Part shown: one piece after another, positions 26,000-38,012 of the stretch
Layout of the letters: each line of letters opens with the position of its first letter
How positions within the stretch are numbered: the stretch's first letter is position 1
Source: Mugil cephalus
Taxonomy: Eukaryota; Chordata; Actinopteri; Mugiliformes; Mugilidae
DNA: 64,000 nt
Reading direction: 5' to 3'
Assembly: GCF_022458985.1 (NCBI RefSeq)
Contig: NC_061773.1
Location: forward strand, 20,928,001 to 20,992,000
The notes under the pieces: model-generated
What the model saw: only the letters and a program-made list of their open reading frames with translations
What the model was told of the DNA's origin: nothing
Databases searched by the model: none
Translations under genes and position numbers: made by a program

Positions 26000-28900
26000 A
26001 CATGGACGTACAGGCATTATGCTCCCTAAACACCGACGTGCTATCGTTAGCGTGTCGACATGAGCTCAAAGTCGAGGCACTTCTGCGTCTTAGCTTAGTT
26101 TAGTGCAGCCACACGCAGACGCTCGCGTTGCGACAGAGTCCAAATCAATTTCCTTTTACACGGGATCGAATGGTTAAAGCAGTTCAGCATCAGTTCGAGA
26201 CACATGTCTGTGAACACAGTGTAGCACTTCGCTTAAAAGTCCTTGCGGCTAAAAACTCCCTAAAAGAAGAGTGAATACTTCCCTATAATATATGCTAAGT
26301 GTCACTCCATATTAGAGGGATCTGTAAACCGTCTGCTTACAGGTTTGATATATTAATATTAAGCTAGCGATGTTACAGTTGTTGTGTTTACACAGATTCT
26401 GCTTCCCCCGATTCACACAAATAGGTTGATAATTACATTTACTGCGCATATCTCAGTTTATGACTTGTCAGTAGCAATGAGATTTTTATTTCTGCTTGCA
26501 GTCGAAGGTGGAAGAGTCAGATTTATGTTACTGCTGTTTATCTCTTTGCCTTGAAAGTACGCTCCGAGTGGGAATTATATCACGCCCTCAATAAACTTTG
26601 TTGTTGACTTGCAACCTTTCATTTAATTTTTTCGAGAAGTTACGGTTTCTTCTTTCCTTCTTCCATTAAAGAACTCAGAACAAAGTACTTCCTGTATCTT
26701 GGCCACAAAAAGAAACAACAAGTACATGGGTTCACTGTAGGATAAAGGCCTGCCTACCCTTAAATAGATCCCTTATAAGCTCAGCGTCGGCCAATCTTGA
26801 GCCTCTCTCTCTCCCTGACAGTCTGACCGCAGCGCGCAGTCGGCTGTTCCTCGGTTATTTTAGCGGAGGCTTAACATTGAACGCGATGACAAAGACGGCC
26901 AAAGAATCAAAGAATGGGTGTGTGAACGGTCTTCTGCCAAGTCCTCCAGCTGCACAGTGGGATACTGTGGCGCTAAAATCAGCTGGGAGAAAAAAATTAT
27001 AAGGCTTCAAATGCAGCAGGGGTGCTTCTGAGTAACATGAGGGAAGAGTTATGACACAAGGAAGATGATAACATGACACATTAGTGGGAGAGTGACACAC
27101 CCAATTCCAAGGAGGCCTGTTAGACTTCACCAAACTGAATGACACCGCTGCCATACTCTCATGTCAGCAACACCCGCAGAAACTAGCGAAGGAGGGTGTT
27201 GAATGGTGCATGTGACGGCTGTAAAAATCAGTTTGAAAGCCTTTCACCTGATCATATCTACTTCCCCAGTTATTTGTGATTCTGTGCTCTTACGACGTGT
27301 TAAGAAAATGTTTTACATAATTTGATGTGTCCACTCTGTCAGCCACCGCTCATTTAAACTCGCCGTGACATAATCTCAAATGATCACTCCTACGCATACA
27401 TGTCTGACCTTCTTGTCTTTCCTTTCCTGACAGATGCGAGAGCTGTGTATTTTTTCTCATCTTCCCCAAAAACTGATACAAGCACGTTACAATGCGGTCC
27501 CCGGGGGCTGGAACTGCTCTCCAGGTTGTGTTAAACGCTAACATTACCGACTGGTGTCTGGGCCCCGAGTTGACCCTTAATCAGCGAGGCTTTGTCAACA
27601 GCAACAGAGAGCAACAATTACCTCCCTCCTATAGATAGGTAGGTTTTGCACTGTGGTCTGGGGGCTGCGGACAGGAAAGGGGCTGTCAGAAGGGGGGGTG
27701 GGGGTGGGGGGCCTGACTTAACCTCTGGGGCTTGTGTTTCTACTGTGCACTAATGGACGCCTGTCATCGTTACGGACAGAAACAGGAGGGCGTCTGCCAG
27801 CTGCATGACCCCCATAAAAAAGAACAGGAAATCCTAGCAGAGAATGAAAGGGAAAGACTCGTCTCCTCTTCTCTTCTCTCCTCTCCTCTCCTCTCCTCTC
27901 TTTCTTATTTATACTGCAAACCTGCCGCGTCACAACGGCCATGAAATCACAGAGGGTTTCGTGTCCCCAAAGCTGGAGAGAAAGCTGAGGCGTTTGGGAT
28001 CGTTGCGACGTACATGAAATGACAACTCGTTTTCACGTCAGCTGCTCACTTCGTTTACCCTCGCTGTGCATTCCTGTGCGCACTCTCCGTTTTCCTCCTC
28101 ATTTAACAGGCTTTTACAGCGGTTCTGTCACACCGGGAGCAACGTGTATAATTATTACATACAGTGGATCACCCTTTGCTCTGTAACCAAAGTCCAGGGT
28201 CTGTAATATGGCAGGACTTTGTCACACTTCTCTCGGTGATGTCCACTGAAACGTGACAAGGACTTTATCAGAGGGCCTTCCAATCAGATCCCTGGGAGTT
28301 CGCGGACAAACACGCTGAACACAACGTCCCCAGGAAGTCAGATTCCTTATTACAGCCACTAAGATAGCGAGACAAGCTTTATTGTAGTTCTGGGGCTACA
28401 CATTAATCCACTCTGTCGGTTCCTCCGGTGCCTGTCATGTGATTGCTTTAGTCATTACCAGGAGTATAATCATAATTACTGTGGAATCTTTCAGGATGTG
28501 GCAATAGCGAAAAATGCTGTCATAATCTGTGCAGGAGCAGAGGCAATAAGCGGGGGAAAAGATTAATTTCTCTCGAAAACAAAAATCAATTATTGTCACG
28601 ATCACGTTTTTCCAAAAAATAAATAAAAATGTGCAAGAGTGCACACGGACGCACGGAAATGTGCATTTTGCGCACACATGTCTGTGTATGTGTGCGAGTG
28701 CCACGTCCATGGAGACGCCTGTGTGCGTGTGTGATCGCTGCATGATTCACAGTGTCACAACCGTGCGCAGAAAGGACTGGACATCCTGAGCGGAAACCAC
28801 AGCCACCGAAGCTGCGTTTTCCTGCGACATACAACCCAACACTCTCACAAAGAGTCACTTGACTGGACCCTCATATAGGAAGTGAAAGAGGAAGCCACTC

Positions 28901-31900
28901 GTCCATCCTGTCCTCCATCCCAATCTCTGCTCTGCACTTCACGTGAAGTCGCTCTTACAGGCCGTCACCGAGTATGAGACCTAGCTGTTGCAAAACAGCG
29001 GTGGAAGAACTGGCTGGGGCTGGAAATGGTTTGCTGTTGGGGTGGGGGTGGGGGGGGTCAAACGTCTGGTCAGTTGACATTTAACCCTCATGCGTGATTA
29101 GTTACAATCATGATGAGTGTGAATGAGTAAGAATTCGGCGACTGATCAGCGGCGCTCGCCTGAAACAAAAGAATATTTGCTCAGCTGATTAAATAATTGC
29201 GACAAAAACATCCTTGTCATATCTAATCTCCAACGGTCAGTCAGGAGCTCTTCAACTACAGTGTTTAGACAGTCGAGCTGGACCAAACCAACACTGTCAA
29301 GGGGAGATGGGTATGATATCACAGATGGAAGCGGTAAGTGATGTTTGACTGAGGGCTCGTTTGGCCTGGCCTTCCCTCATGGCTCGAGGCCTCTGGCTGT
29401 GTTCATTGGTGTTAGTGTACGTAGCCTGGCAGCCTGCATTCCTCTGCCTCTCTCCACACAATGGTGAGTATCTGCAGCATTCCTCTGTCTGTGTCCGTTG
29501 TCTGAGACGCAGCCAGGCCTTGGCAAACCCCACCATCCAGCCAAGAGGTTGGCACCCGGTCCAACTGATTCTAATGAACACGTTTGAGTGTTTCCACTGA
29601 TCGCTAGCCTTTCTGGGGGAATTATTCTACGGGTTATAGATATATTTATACATGGACATGTTGTCTGTAAAATAAAATAAAATTAAAAAAATTAAAAATA
29701 ATATATGAGACGACGGTCATGCCTTTTTAACCCGCATCGTCGTCTCATCCTGACTTTTCTCCACGCTCCTTCTCTCGGCCTGCTTTTTTAAAAACGCAAG
29801 CGTGTACTATTCTAAACCGTCCTCACCGCCTCTTTATCCTTCTCCAGCTATTTTGCTTTCTCTCTTGTTCTGATGCCACAGCCGTGCAGACACCTTTCCC
29901 TCCTGCTGACTCAGTAGCCAGCCTCAGGCGCTGTGGGCTCGGGGTGTTGGTGGCGGGTAGGAGGAAGGGGAGGGGGTGGGGGAAGTGCGAGGCTCCCACA
30001 TCAGGCCCACCAGCCTATCACATGCGAGGGAAAAGAGCTGGCTAATCGTTTCTACAATGGCACCCTGCACACTGTCACACAGCACCACAAACCGCTCTCC
30101 TAGCCAACACTTCTACTGTATTATTCCACTGTTGCTTAGAAATCCACATGTGATGTATGTGCAGACGCACAGCCGCGCACAAAGACACGTTTGAGAAAAC
30201 CACACCTAGTAAAAGACTTCAGTGTGCGCGGCGTGAGGTACATGCAAATGTACGTTTTCGCAAAAACCCTGCTCTTAATTTTCTCTAGTGTTGTGCAAAC
30301 GTGTTTACACATACAAAATTAATTACTCTAAACGTTAAATTATTTTGTCCTCTACACATTTTTAACCTTTTACCTCATTATGAAATGTACAGTTGACATT
30401 GTGTAACTTAAAATAATACTGACTTGTACAAAAAAAATGTATTGAACAACGCATTTAATTAAAGTAACTGAATTATTTTTCCCCATGTAAATTGGTGGCG
30501 AGTTGTATTTTTCGAACCGTCATCTGAGCAGGTTTACTGTTAATGAATACGTTTACAATAAAGGGAACCACCAATACGGAAGATTTCAAAATTTAGCTGT
30601 GTCTATAAATGTAGCCTCAAGCCATATATGACACCCCCGGTTAATTACAGATTCCCAGCTGCAGTACAATACTGAAGAGCATTATTTAGAGCCGTAATCA
30701 TATGGTTATTTTCTCCTGTGTCACTGACGTTCTCAAAAACCTACATCGCAGACTCCCGGCGCAGCGGGTCGACCTTCAGGGCTCTGGCCTGTTTTTTAGG
30801 AGGAAAGTTCTTTTGCACCTGTGGTGTGACTTTAGAGCTGCTTTCCCTCAACAGAGGGGACGGGGTCACAACTGTCAGGGGTCACAACATGAAAAGAGAA
30901 CCTGGTTTCCAGGCTAAGGCGAGGCGCCATTAACCGAGCCACCTGCCCGGCTAAACTCTCGCGAAGGAGAGAACCATGACAAAGTCTCCTCCGACTGTAA
31001 TAAAAAAAAAAAAAAAAAGAAAAGAAGGTATTTTGCACACAGGGCATCACAAAGGTTATAAACTGGATTTACAATGTGACCACTTATCACACATTATCAC
31101 GCTGGCCTTGGAACTATTACGGTCGTCCAAATATTATTCTAGTCTCGAGCCGAGAGTGATCTGTGTTCAGGAAATTTGCTTGAGGATTTTAAAAAAACAT
31201 CATGTGAACAAAAAGGAAAAAAAAAAAACCTTCGGAGTCGGCCAAAGGAGCGCGGAACAGTGTGCTGTGGTTGTTGTTTCTCTCTTCCTCTGTTAATGAA
31301 TGCAGAGGTGATCTGTTTGTCTGAGGAAGAGAGCAGAGGGGAAGCCTGATTTCCACTCCATTTTATCTGTGCCCAACAGCCCCTGCCAGTTAGCCCCATG
31401 TGCTTTCACATGCTGGGGTCCCACAGGAAGCAGCACTCCACGAAGGGCAAAGGTCAGGGAAGGAGAGAGCGCCACTCGTCCTTTCATTCACCACTGAACT
31501 TACTGATAAACAACACCGTGATTGCCCCTCTTCTAGATTTCATAACGCAATTAAAGTGGCCTTCTTAAAACGTACACCATGCGTCTGGGTGATTTTTAAA
31601 TTTTATTGGATCATAATGTAATTATGGAGGACGACTTTATAGAAGTGACAATATTTCTTTGCTTAAGTAGTAATTATAACTACACTGTGCACGAATAAAT
31701 CCATTTGCTTTTGTATTTATGCACCCTATGGACTAACTAACACACCACTGTACCCTAGCTTTTACATATTACGTTGGATTTACCTCGTTTAATTTGGCTG
31801 GACAAATAAAAGCATTTGTCTCCTTTTCGACTGAGTATACGATTCTTAAAAAATGTTGGACTAAACCCCAACTACAACTAACTACCAAGGTTTAAAAAAA

Positions 31901-31990
31901 AAAAAAAAAAAAAAAGCACTGCATGTTAAGCATATGTTTCACTGTATGGGCAGTTTTTGCGCAGGATAGCACTTTGTCAGCAGATCAGAC
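26000..31990. other. Gene-poor region, part 3 (fam83d-mafb interval)
   Basis: No firmly supportable gene. The sequence holds TCTCC repeats at about 27870-27900, G-runs near 27690 and 29040, long A homopolymers near 31005 and 31895, and a possible tRNA-SINE fragment near 30900-30960. A speculative two-exon secreted-peptide reading at 29379-30045 is described under findings. Confidence 0.45.
29705..29748. other. Short hairpin
   Basis: ATGAGACGACG (29705-29715) pairs with CGTCGTCTCAT (29738-29748), continuing as ATGC/GCAT after a three-base bulge, with an 11-base loop. The stem of about 15 pairs is shorter than a normal microRNA precursor. Confidence 0.3.
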
Positions 31991-32014
31991 ACATGTTTAA
32001 AAAGTCACAATAGA

Positions 32015-32020
32015 TTTATT
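32015..32020 (-). promoter_or_regulatory. mafb: mafb poly(A) signal
   Basis: AATAAA on the minus strand, about 565 bases after the mafb stop; the intervening sequence is AT-rich as expected for a 3' UTR. Confidence 0.5.
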
Positions 32021-32584
32021 GATCCTTGTTAAATGAAAAAAACATGAGATGGAAAAACAATTTGCATATTTTTTTTTTTTTGCATAATTGTATATTATCT
32101 TAAAAAGAAAAGCAAATAAGGAACACATCTGTCCAGCAGAATCAACTACATAAAAATAAAACACAAGTGGAATTGCTAGCATCATTCTTTTCAGTGTGTT
32201 TTCTATTTTAAGGAAGCATGAACACAAAATATAATTTCAGCTACAGAAAACTAAGCAAAGCAGAATCACCAAAATGAGAGTAGAGCAGTAACTGAATAAA
32301 AGGATTAAAGTTGTGTACTCATAAAAGCAAATATCCTCAAGTGTGTCCTTTCAGATAAAATACAGATATGCTTGTATAAAATAAAAACATCTCATACATG
32401 TCCTGCATGCATGCTTCATTGCATTTTTTTTCCATTCGTAAATTGTTCTATCTATTACAATTATTTGAGTCGAGTCCTTATGCCCGGGACTATTTGAAAC
32501 TCCGTGGGGTTGTGTGTTAAATAGCAAGGCGAGCATGAATGCCTCCACATGGAAAAGAACCAGTCCTGTAGAAAATCAACAAAC

Positions 32585-33559
32585 TCACATCAAGTACTCG
32601 GGCGAGGAAGGGTTGTCACTGGTGGACCCAGTTTCGTGGTAACAGTTTGCACCGGACAATTTCTCGCATTTAAGTTTGTAGGCGTCCCTCTCCCGCATCA
32701 GTCTGTTGAGTTCGTGTTTCAGCTGCTCGACCTGTGACACCAGGCTCGTCTTTTCGTGCTCTAAAATGTGTTTCTGCTGGACGCGCTTGTAGCGGCAGGA
32801 CTGCGCGTAACCTCTGTTTTTCAGGGTCCGCCGCTTCTGCTTCAGGCGCATCACTTCGTCCTTGCTTAGGCCTCTGAGAAGCCGGTTGAGCTCCCTCACG
32901 GACATGGACACCAGCTGGTCGTCGGAGAAGTGCATGTCGGCGTTGGATCGCCGGTCGTGGCGGCTGTGCTGCTGCTGGAGGTGGTGGTGCGCGCCGGCGA
33001 CCTGCTCCGGGGACTGAGGCGACGAGCCTCCCATGTCGTCTTTCAGATAGGAGTCTTGGCAGTGGCTGTTGGGGATACCTTGCATGTCGGGGTGACCCGG
33101 AAGGCCCGGGTAGTGCTGAACAGGTTCACCCAGGTGCCCGTACCCTTCGTAGTCTGACTGGAAAGGTGGCGGGTGGTGGCCGTGGGGCGCAGATGGGTGT
33201 CCCTGCTGCGCCGTGGCTCCGATGAGGGCCTCCACTGCGTCTTCGGGTGTCAGGCCAAACGCTTGTGGGTACATTTGCTGAGGGTAGCCTACGTTGCCGG
33301 AGACCCAGAACTGCTCGCCACCGGGATTATTTCTCTGCTCGTTCGGATTGAGATTTGGCGACGAGGGTACCGAGTTGCAAGGTGTGCTGCCAGGGGTGGA
33401 GGAGACGGAGTCTGGTCTCTGGAGCTGGCTGCAGAGACCGGTGAAGGAGCGATCCAGCCCCTGCATCGTCTCTTTCTTGACGCCGAACTTCATCAAGTCA
33501 AAGTCGTTCACGAAATCCATGGAGCTTTTCTGCAAATGCGAGTGCGCCTCGGCGGTCAT
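32585..33559 (-). CDS. mafb: Large Maf bZIP transcription factor (MafB-type)
   Basis: Single-exon gene encoding 324 residues (human MAFB is 323). The start is the ATG at 33559, giving [10 protein letters not shown], which aligns with the MAAELS start of MAFB. The frame extends further upstream only to a TTG, not an ATG. The acidic activation domain has the signature [15 protein letters not shown] (about 16-30), followed by a [18 protein letters not shown] segment. A His-rich linker follows, then the extended homology region from about 211, the basic region with [17 protein letters not shown] (about 233-250), and a leucine zipper. The tail [14 protein letters not shown] resembles MAFB (SPEFFL) more than MAFA, MAF or NRL. 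Large Mafs bind MARE sites as dimers and control hindbrain segmentation, macrophages and podocytes. Teleosts have two mafb copies; whether this is a or b cannot be decided here. The acidic-domain FDVKKEP motif of other MafBs reads FGVKKET here. Confidence 0.92.
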   Translation of the reverse strand: MTAEAHSHLQKSSMDFVNDFDLMKFGVKKETMQGLDRSFTGLCSQLQRPDSVSSTPGSTPCNSVPSSPNLNPNEQRNNPGGEQFWVSGNVGYPQQMYPQAFGLTPEDAVEALIGATAQQGHPSAPHGHHPPPFQSDYEGYGHLGEPVQHYPGLPGHPDMQGIPNSHCQDSYLKDDMGGSSPQSPEQVAGAHHHLQQQHSRHDRRSNADMHFSDDQLVSMSVRELNRLLRGLSKDEVMRLKQKRRTLKNRGYAQSCRYKRVQQKHILEHEKTSLVSQVEQLKHELNRLMRERDAYKLKCEKLSGANCYHETGSTSDNPSSPEYLM

Positions 33560-33959
33560 ATTAAACGGCAAGCTGGTCTCTTCAAAGAGCTCCAAATGTC
33601 CACTGATATTTCATGCAGTCAATAAAATCGCACTCACTTGGAAAAAAAAACCTGGAAGTACTTCCAAACTTTGATGTCAGCTCACAAGGGGGGAAAAAAT
33701 CACACACTTGGAAAAAAAAATTCTGCAAAACGACCTGCCACTTTTCAAACTCTTTAGCTACAGGGTTGCGATTCTGCACCGTGCAGCTTGTTTGGCTTCG
33801 GGAGCCACAAACTAAAAGTGCGCTGCTGCCAAAGGACTGGACACACTTCTGCCTGTTCAGGAGAAGCGCACTTTCTTCATAGCGCTGCATTGGCATGATG
33901 TCACGCCTCCAGACTACACCTCCACGCTGCTCTCCAATCGAAACACACTCAAGAGGACT

Positions 33960-33967
33960 ATTTGCAT
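33960..33967 (-). promoter_or_regulatory. mafb: Octamer motif upstream of mafb
   Basis: A perfect ATGCAAAT octamer on the minus strand about 400 bases upstream of the mafb ATG, directly next to a TTTTATG AT-rich block that could be TATA-like. The octamer is the classical POU-domain binding site. Its use here is inferred. Confidence 0.4.
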
Positions 33968-34679
33968 AAAAGCTGCTATGAGTCGCCCCCACCACACCCC
34001 ACCCCGAGCTATCCGTGACAACCATTTGACCAAAACCTATACACGTCTGCACAGCGGCACGTATTCCCCTCTGAAAACATTTTTTTTTAGCCGTTTGAAT
34101 TTTCTTCTATTTACATTCAGCCCGATGTACCCCACTTCACTTTAAGATTTAGTGTGTGTGTGTGTGTATACACATATATATACATAAATATAGACATAGA
34201 CTTGTTTAGTATCAATAAACACATGGGGAAACTAAACTATTTGCGTATTTCAGATGTATATTGATATACCTGAAACCACGTAAAGGCATTAACTTTTAGC
34301 ATTAACTTGGTGAATATTGGTTTTTAATAAGTGCTGAATTGGTGATTGTTTATTAATTAACACAGCCTAATATCACACAAACGACAAAAAGGCTGCAAAA
34401 CTATTCATCTACTCATATTCTGTGGCGCTCCTTGTTTGGTACACAGGTAAATAGTGACACCTTGTGGCCAATGTACTCACACTGCAGGAGTCACATCATT
34501 ACCCAGGGTTCGTGTTTTATAGGTGAATGTACAATTGCGACTTTATTCCCAGTTACATAAGTCAACAGTTTTTGTTGTTTTGGTTGATTTTGTTTTTGGG
34601 ACTTGGGGTTTCCCAAGTTACTCAACTATGAATGATCAGTCTGTAGGGTTGTGAAATGCGGATACATAGTTTATATGAA

Positions 34680-34830
34680 ATTTCTCTGAAGCTAGATTCG
34701 ATCCGGTAACAGGTCAGCATCAACTCTGACACAGTGAACCACTGGGTGTCCAGAAGTGGTGCAACAGCACAGGACATCGAAGGGTTAAGCAATGTCCCTG
34801 TCCTAAAGTGACTCTGTTCATGCAGCGCTC
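34680..34830 (-). repeat. tRNA-derived SINE-like fragment
   Basis: On the minus strand, a GGTTCACTGTGTCAGAGTTG block resembling an A box is followed by GGATCGAATC, a B-box-like sequence. No complete tRNA fold. It lies between mafb and the DEPTOR-like gene. Confidence 0.35.
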
Positions 34831-35742
34831 ACCCCAAAGACAGTGAAAGCTTCACTGGCAAGATAAGAGGACTCAAGCCAAAATCAACAGAAATCGCCAT
34901 CCGAGAACAGTCAGGCATTGTTTCAGTTCGTTTTATTTGCGGGACACAGAGTGACTGAGCAGGGATTTCTCAGAGACACATGATAGGATTTATGACAGTA
35001 GAGGGAGGGCGATGGCATGTGGTATAGCCACTGCTGGTGCTAGGATGCTAACAGCCAACGTGATACATACCCAAAAATAATCAAGACAAAGATTTACACA
35101 TCATCAACAGCCTCACTTTTATAGAATACATGATATGAAACGCTTACAATCTCCACCATTCACACAGCTGCTTTACAGCTATAAATAAAGGTCATTTGAG
35201 GTCTGCTCAGCGGCACGGGTTTGCTAGAGGATCCAACTTGCAGGAAGAGCTGCCTGGGAGGAAGAACTCTATTATCTCCCAGGGGCCAGTTTGCACGACA
35301 TGTATCATCATCCACTACAAACTGCTACTGTACTGCTACTAGCACGTTTTTCTAGTTTTATGTTGCCATTCGATTCCCTTTATAATGTGACCTAATTCAG
35401 GTTTATCAAATGCTAATTGGCTGACACACAACCTCCTGTCTCTTTGGAAAATGACCCCAGATATTCCTACTTTTCTTTCCTTTTCCCTTTTCGTTCTGCC
35501 GATATTAAAATAATCAAAAATTCATTCAATTCATCCAACAGAACAACTAATGAGAGTGTAAGTATAAGTAAAGAAGCACATTAAAGCGCGAGTGTCTCTG
35601 TCACTCTTTCTTTCTGTATACACAACATTTATCCCACATGGCTGGGAGGGCCTGTGTGTTTCAATGACTATTTTGTAAACACATTAAGGGGCCATAACTA
35701 AGAGTGAGCTTCACTTACTTTCTGAGTCCGCAGATAACAAAC

Positions 35743-38000
35743 ATGGAGCGAACAAATAGCGTTAGGAGAAAAACGATGGCTCGACAGCATAAGACTGAGG
35801 TCATGATCGCGGGAGAACAGCTCAGGTACGAAGGAACCGGGTGTGAGGTGGTGGGAAATGACTGTTGGCGTAGAACATGCTTAATGTCAGGCACGTGAGT
35901 AATGTGAAACTTTAAGGCTTATGGCTGGTTTGGACACTACTTCAAGGTTGAGGCTTCACGATGGGAAGTTAATTAAGGAGAGACGCTACCACCTGCGCAC
36001 CTATCCGAACTGCTTTGTGGCACAGGAGCTTATCGATTGGCTCGTGAGCCACAAGGAAGCCGCAGATCGAGTGACTGCTGTGTGTCTCATGCAGCACCTC
36101 ATGGACCACGACATTGTTCACCACGGTAAGAAGCAAGGCACCAAGGAGAGCAACCGGCAAGAGACTGAAAACAAAAAGTGGCACTGTAGCTTTTAGGACT
36201 CATTTTAAACTACATGCTGCATTTTTTTTTATTATTTATTTTTTTTAGTCTGTGACAAGAGGCTTGTTTTCAAGGATGCCAAACTGCTGTACCGTTTCCG
36301 CAAAGATGATGGCACATTTCCCTTCAACAGAGAGGTGAAAATCTTCATGCGAGGACAGCGGCTGTATGAACAGTAAGAGCTGTTGTGTTCACACTGGAAG
36401 TCTGTTGACTGTCAATTATACTGTAACATGACCAATAAACACACACAGACGTAATATAAATAACAAATAACCGAATGGTCCCACATGTTTCTTTGAGTTA
36501 CGTGCAATGTATGAGAAACCTGATCTGTGGTTTTCACCTTCAGTCTCATTGCGGACAAGAACTCCATCCTACAGCTGAGAGAGGAGCACGGTGTGACATA
36601 TCAGCGCTCCTTCCCCGGCTGCCAGTTCATTGACTGGCTCCTTCAGAACGGCGAGGCGGAGAGCAGGCGTCGGGGACTCGAGCTGTGCCGTGCGTTGCAG
36701 GAACATGGCATCATTCAGCACGGTGAGAGGAGCCCTCGTTTGCCCTTTCGCGTAACCCTTTTAGTGACTACCAGCAGCAGACGGCCACCCGGGACTTTTG
36801 CAATCGGGAGCAAATGCACTTCAATCTAAAACACGTTCCACTCTTGTTTTATGCTCTCTCCCACCATTAGTGGCAAAAAAGCATGATTTCTTCGACAGCG
36901 GCCTACTCTATCAGTTCTGCATCAACTTTCGGCGGCGCAGACGTCTTTCTGAGCTGTTAAATGAAAGTGAGCAAGGCAATGATGAGAGCGTGGTGGCACC
37001 AGCACAAGATGACAACCACCCCGACAGTCCATTCGTTCTGCGCAAAACCCCACACCAGGAGAACAACGCTGCTTTCCAGTCCGGTAATTGCGGTCTGCAA
37101 CTTTCGCTTGCAGTTTTTGTGTGAATACTTATAACTGAATAATAACTTTGCCACCGGTCTAATAACAGTGGGCTCTAGTCAAGACCTGAAACAAGTTACC
37201 AGTGGACGTCGAGGCAGCTTGAATTCCCTTCAGCTTCACTCTGCTGGATTTCCACCTCTTCAAATTACCTCAACCTCAGTGGTGAGATTCAATCCGAAAT
37301 CAGGCGAGTTAATAATCTGACAAATTTTTCAAAATGTCAATAAAGCTTTTGTGTGTATTAGTCCTCGGGCCTACTTGTATAATATATGTTAAATTACAAT
37401 TTATTGGTTTTACAGTCCTTAAAAGAAATGTAACGTGTGAAGAGTTACTGGCACCTGGTGCGCCCTTCATCAAAAGAGTGTTGACGGTGAGTTATGAAAA
37501 TGCTGGACTGATTAACCTAACATATATGTCCTCGCTAACATTTAACAGTATGGATTCAGTGTAACCTGACAGTCACAGACGGTGTGAAAGTAGCTCACAT
37601 TAGAAACAAGCTCTGCACATTACGTTTTAATTGTAAACAAAATAAATGAAATCCTTAAGTTATCTCACCGTGATCCAAGGTGATTGGAGACGCCCTGGGC
37701 TGGGGCTTTGTCGTCAGAGGATGTCGTCCCTGTTATGTGCAGGCAGTTGACCCTGGGAGCCCCGCAGCAGCCGCCGGAGTTAAGGTTTCACAGATTTAAA
37801 TCCGATGTTGTAAACATCAACATTTTTAACACCTACAAGCAAATACACCTGATATATGCCATACTTCTCTTTAGGTGCAGCAGTTTGTGTGCCAGGTGAA
37901 TGGACAGTGTGTGCTTTACCTGAACTACAAGACCGTCTCCAGACTAGTGATGACTGGACCTCGCACAGTTGTGCTGGAAGTTATGGAGCCACTAGAATGA
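35743..38000 (+). CDS. deptor: DEPTOR-like mTOR inhibitor (two DEP domains plus PDZ)
   Basis: Nine coding exons: 35743-35825, 35947-36125, 36249-36372, 36544-36722, 36871-37083, 37169-37303, 37416-37486, 37680-37784 and 37875-38000. They give 404 residues (human DEPTOR 409). DEP1 spans about 28-115 (RRYHLRTYPNCFVAQELIDW); DEP2 spans about 130-214 (SFPGCQFIDWLLQ, YQFCINFRRRRRLSELLNE). A Ser-rich linker follows, then VLKRNVTCEELLAPGAPF and a C-terminal PDZ domain (GDALGWGFVVRG, TGPRTVVLEVMEPLE). DEPTOR binds mTOR through the PDZ region and linker and lowers mTORC1 and mTORC2 activity. The exon 6 donor is GC (CAG|GCGAGT); only this choice restores the frame and the VRFNPKS-VLKR match to DEPTOR. 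The linker does not contain the SSGYFS phosphodegron of mammalian DEPTOR. Human DEPTOR is on 8q, so this copy beside mafb is probably a duplicate. Confidence 0.9.
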
Positions 38001-38006
38001 AAACAT

Positions 38007-38012
38007 AATAAA
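38007..38012 (+). promoter_or_regulatory. deptor: Poly(A) signal of the DEPTOR-like gene
   Basis: AATAAA seven bases after the stop codon, which would give a very short 3' UTR. Further copies at 38255 and 38282 could be used instead; the region between is AT-rich and fits a 3' UTR. Confidence 0.55.

Noticed and set aside
33560-33595. N-terminal extension of the mafb frame by 12 residues
   Set aside because: The extension would have to start at a TTG codon. The ATG at 33559 gives the family-typical start and length, so it was chosen.
32930-33625. Plus-strand open frames across mafb
   Set aside because: They are antisense shadows of the mafb coding exon, produced by its GC-rich codon use.
37282-37283. 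Canonical GT donor for exon 6 of the DEPTOR-like gene
   Set aside because: Joining here to the next exon leads to an immediate stop and loses the NPKS-VLKR match; the GC donor at 37304 keeps both.
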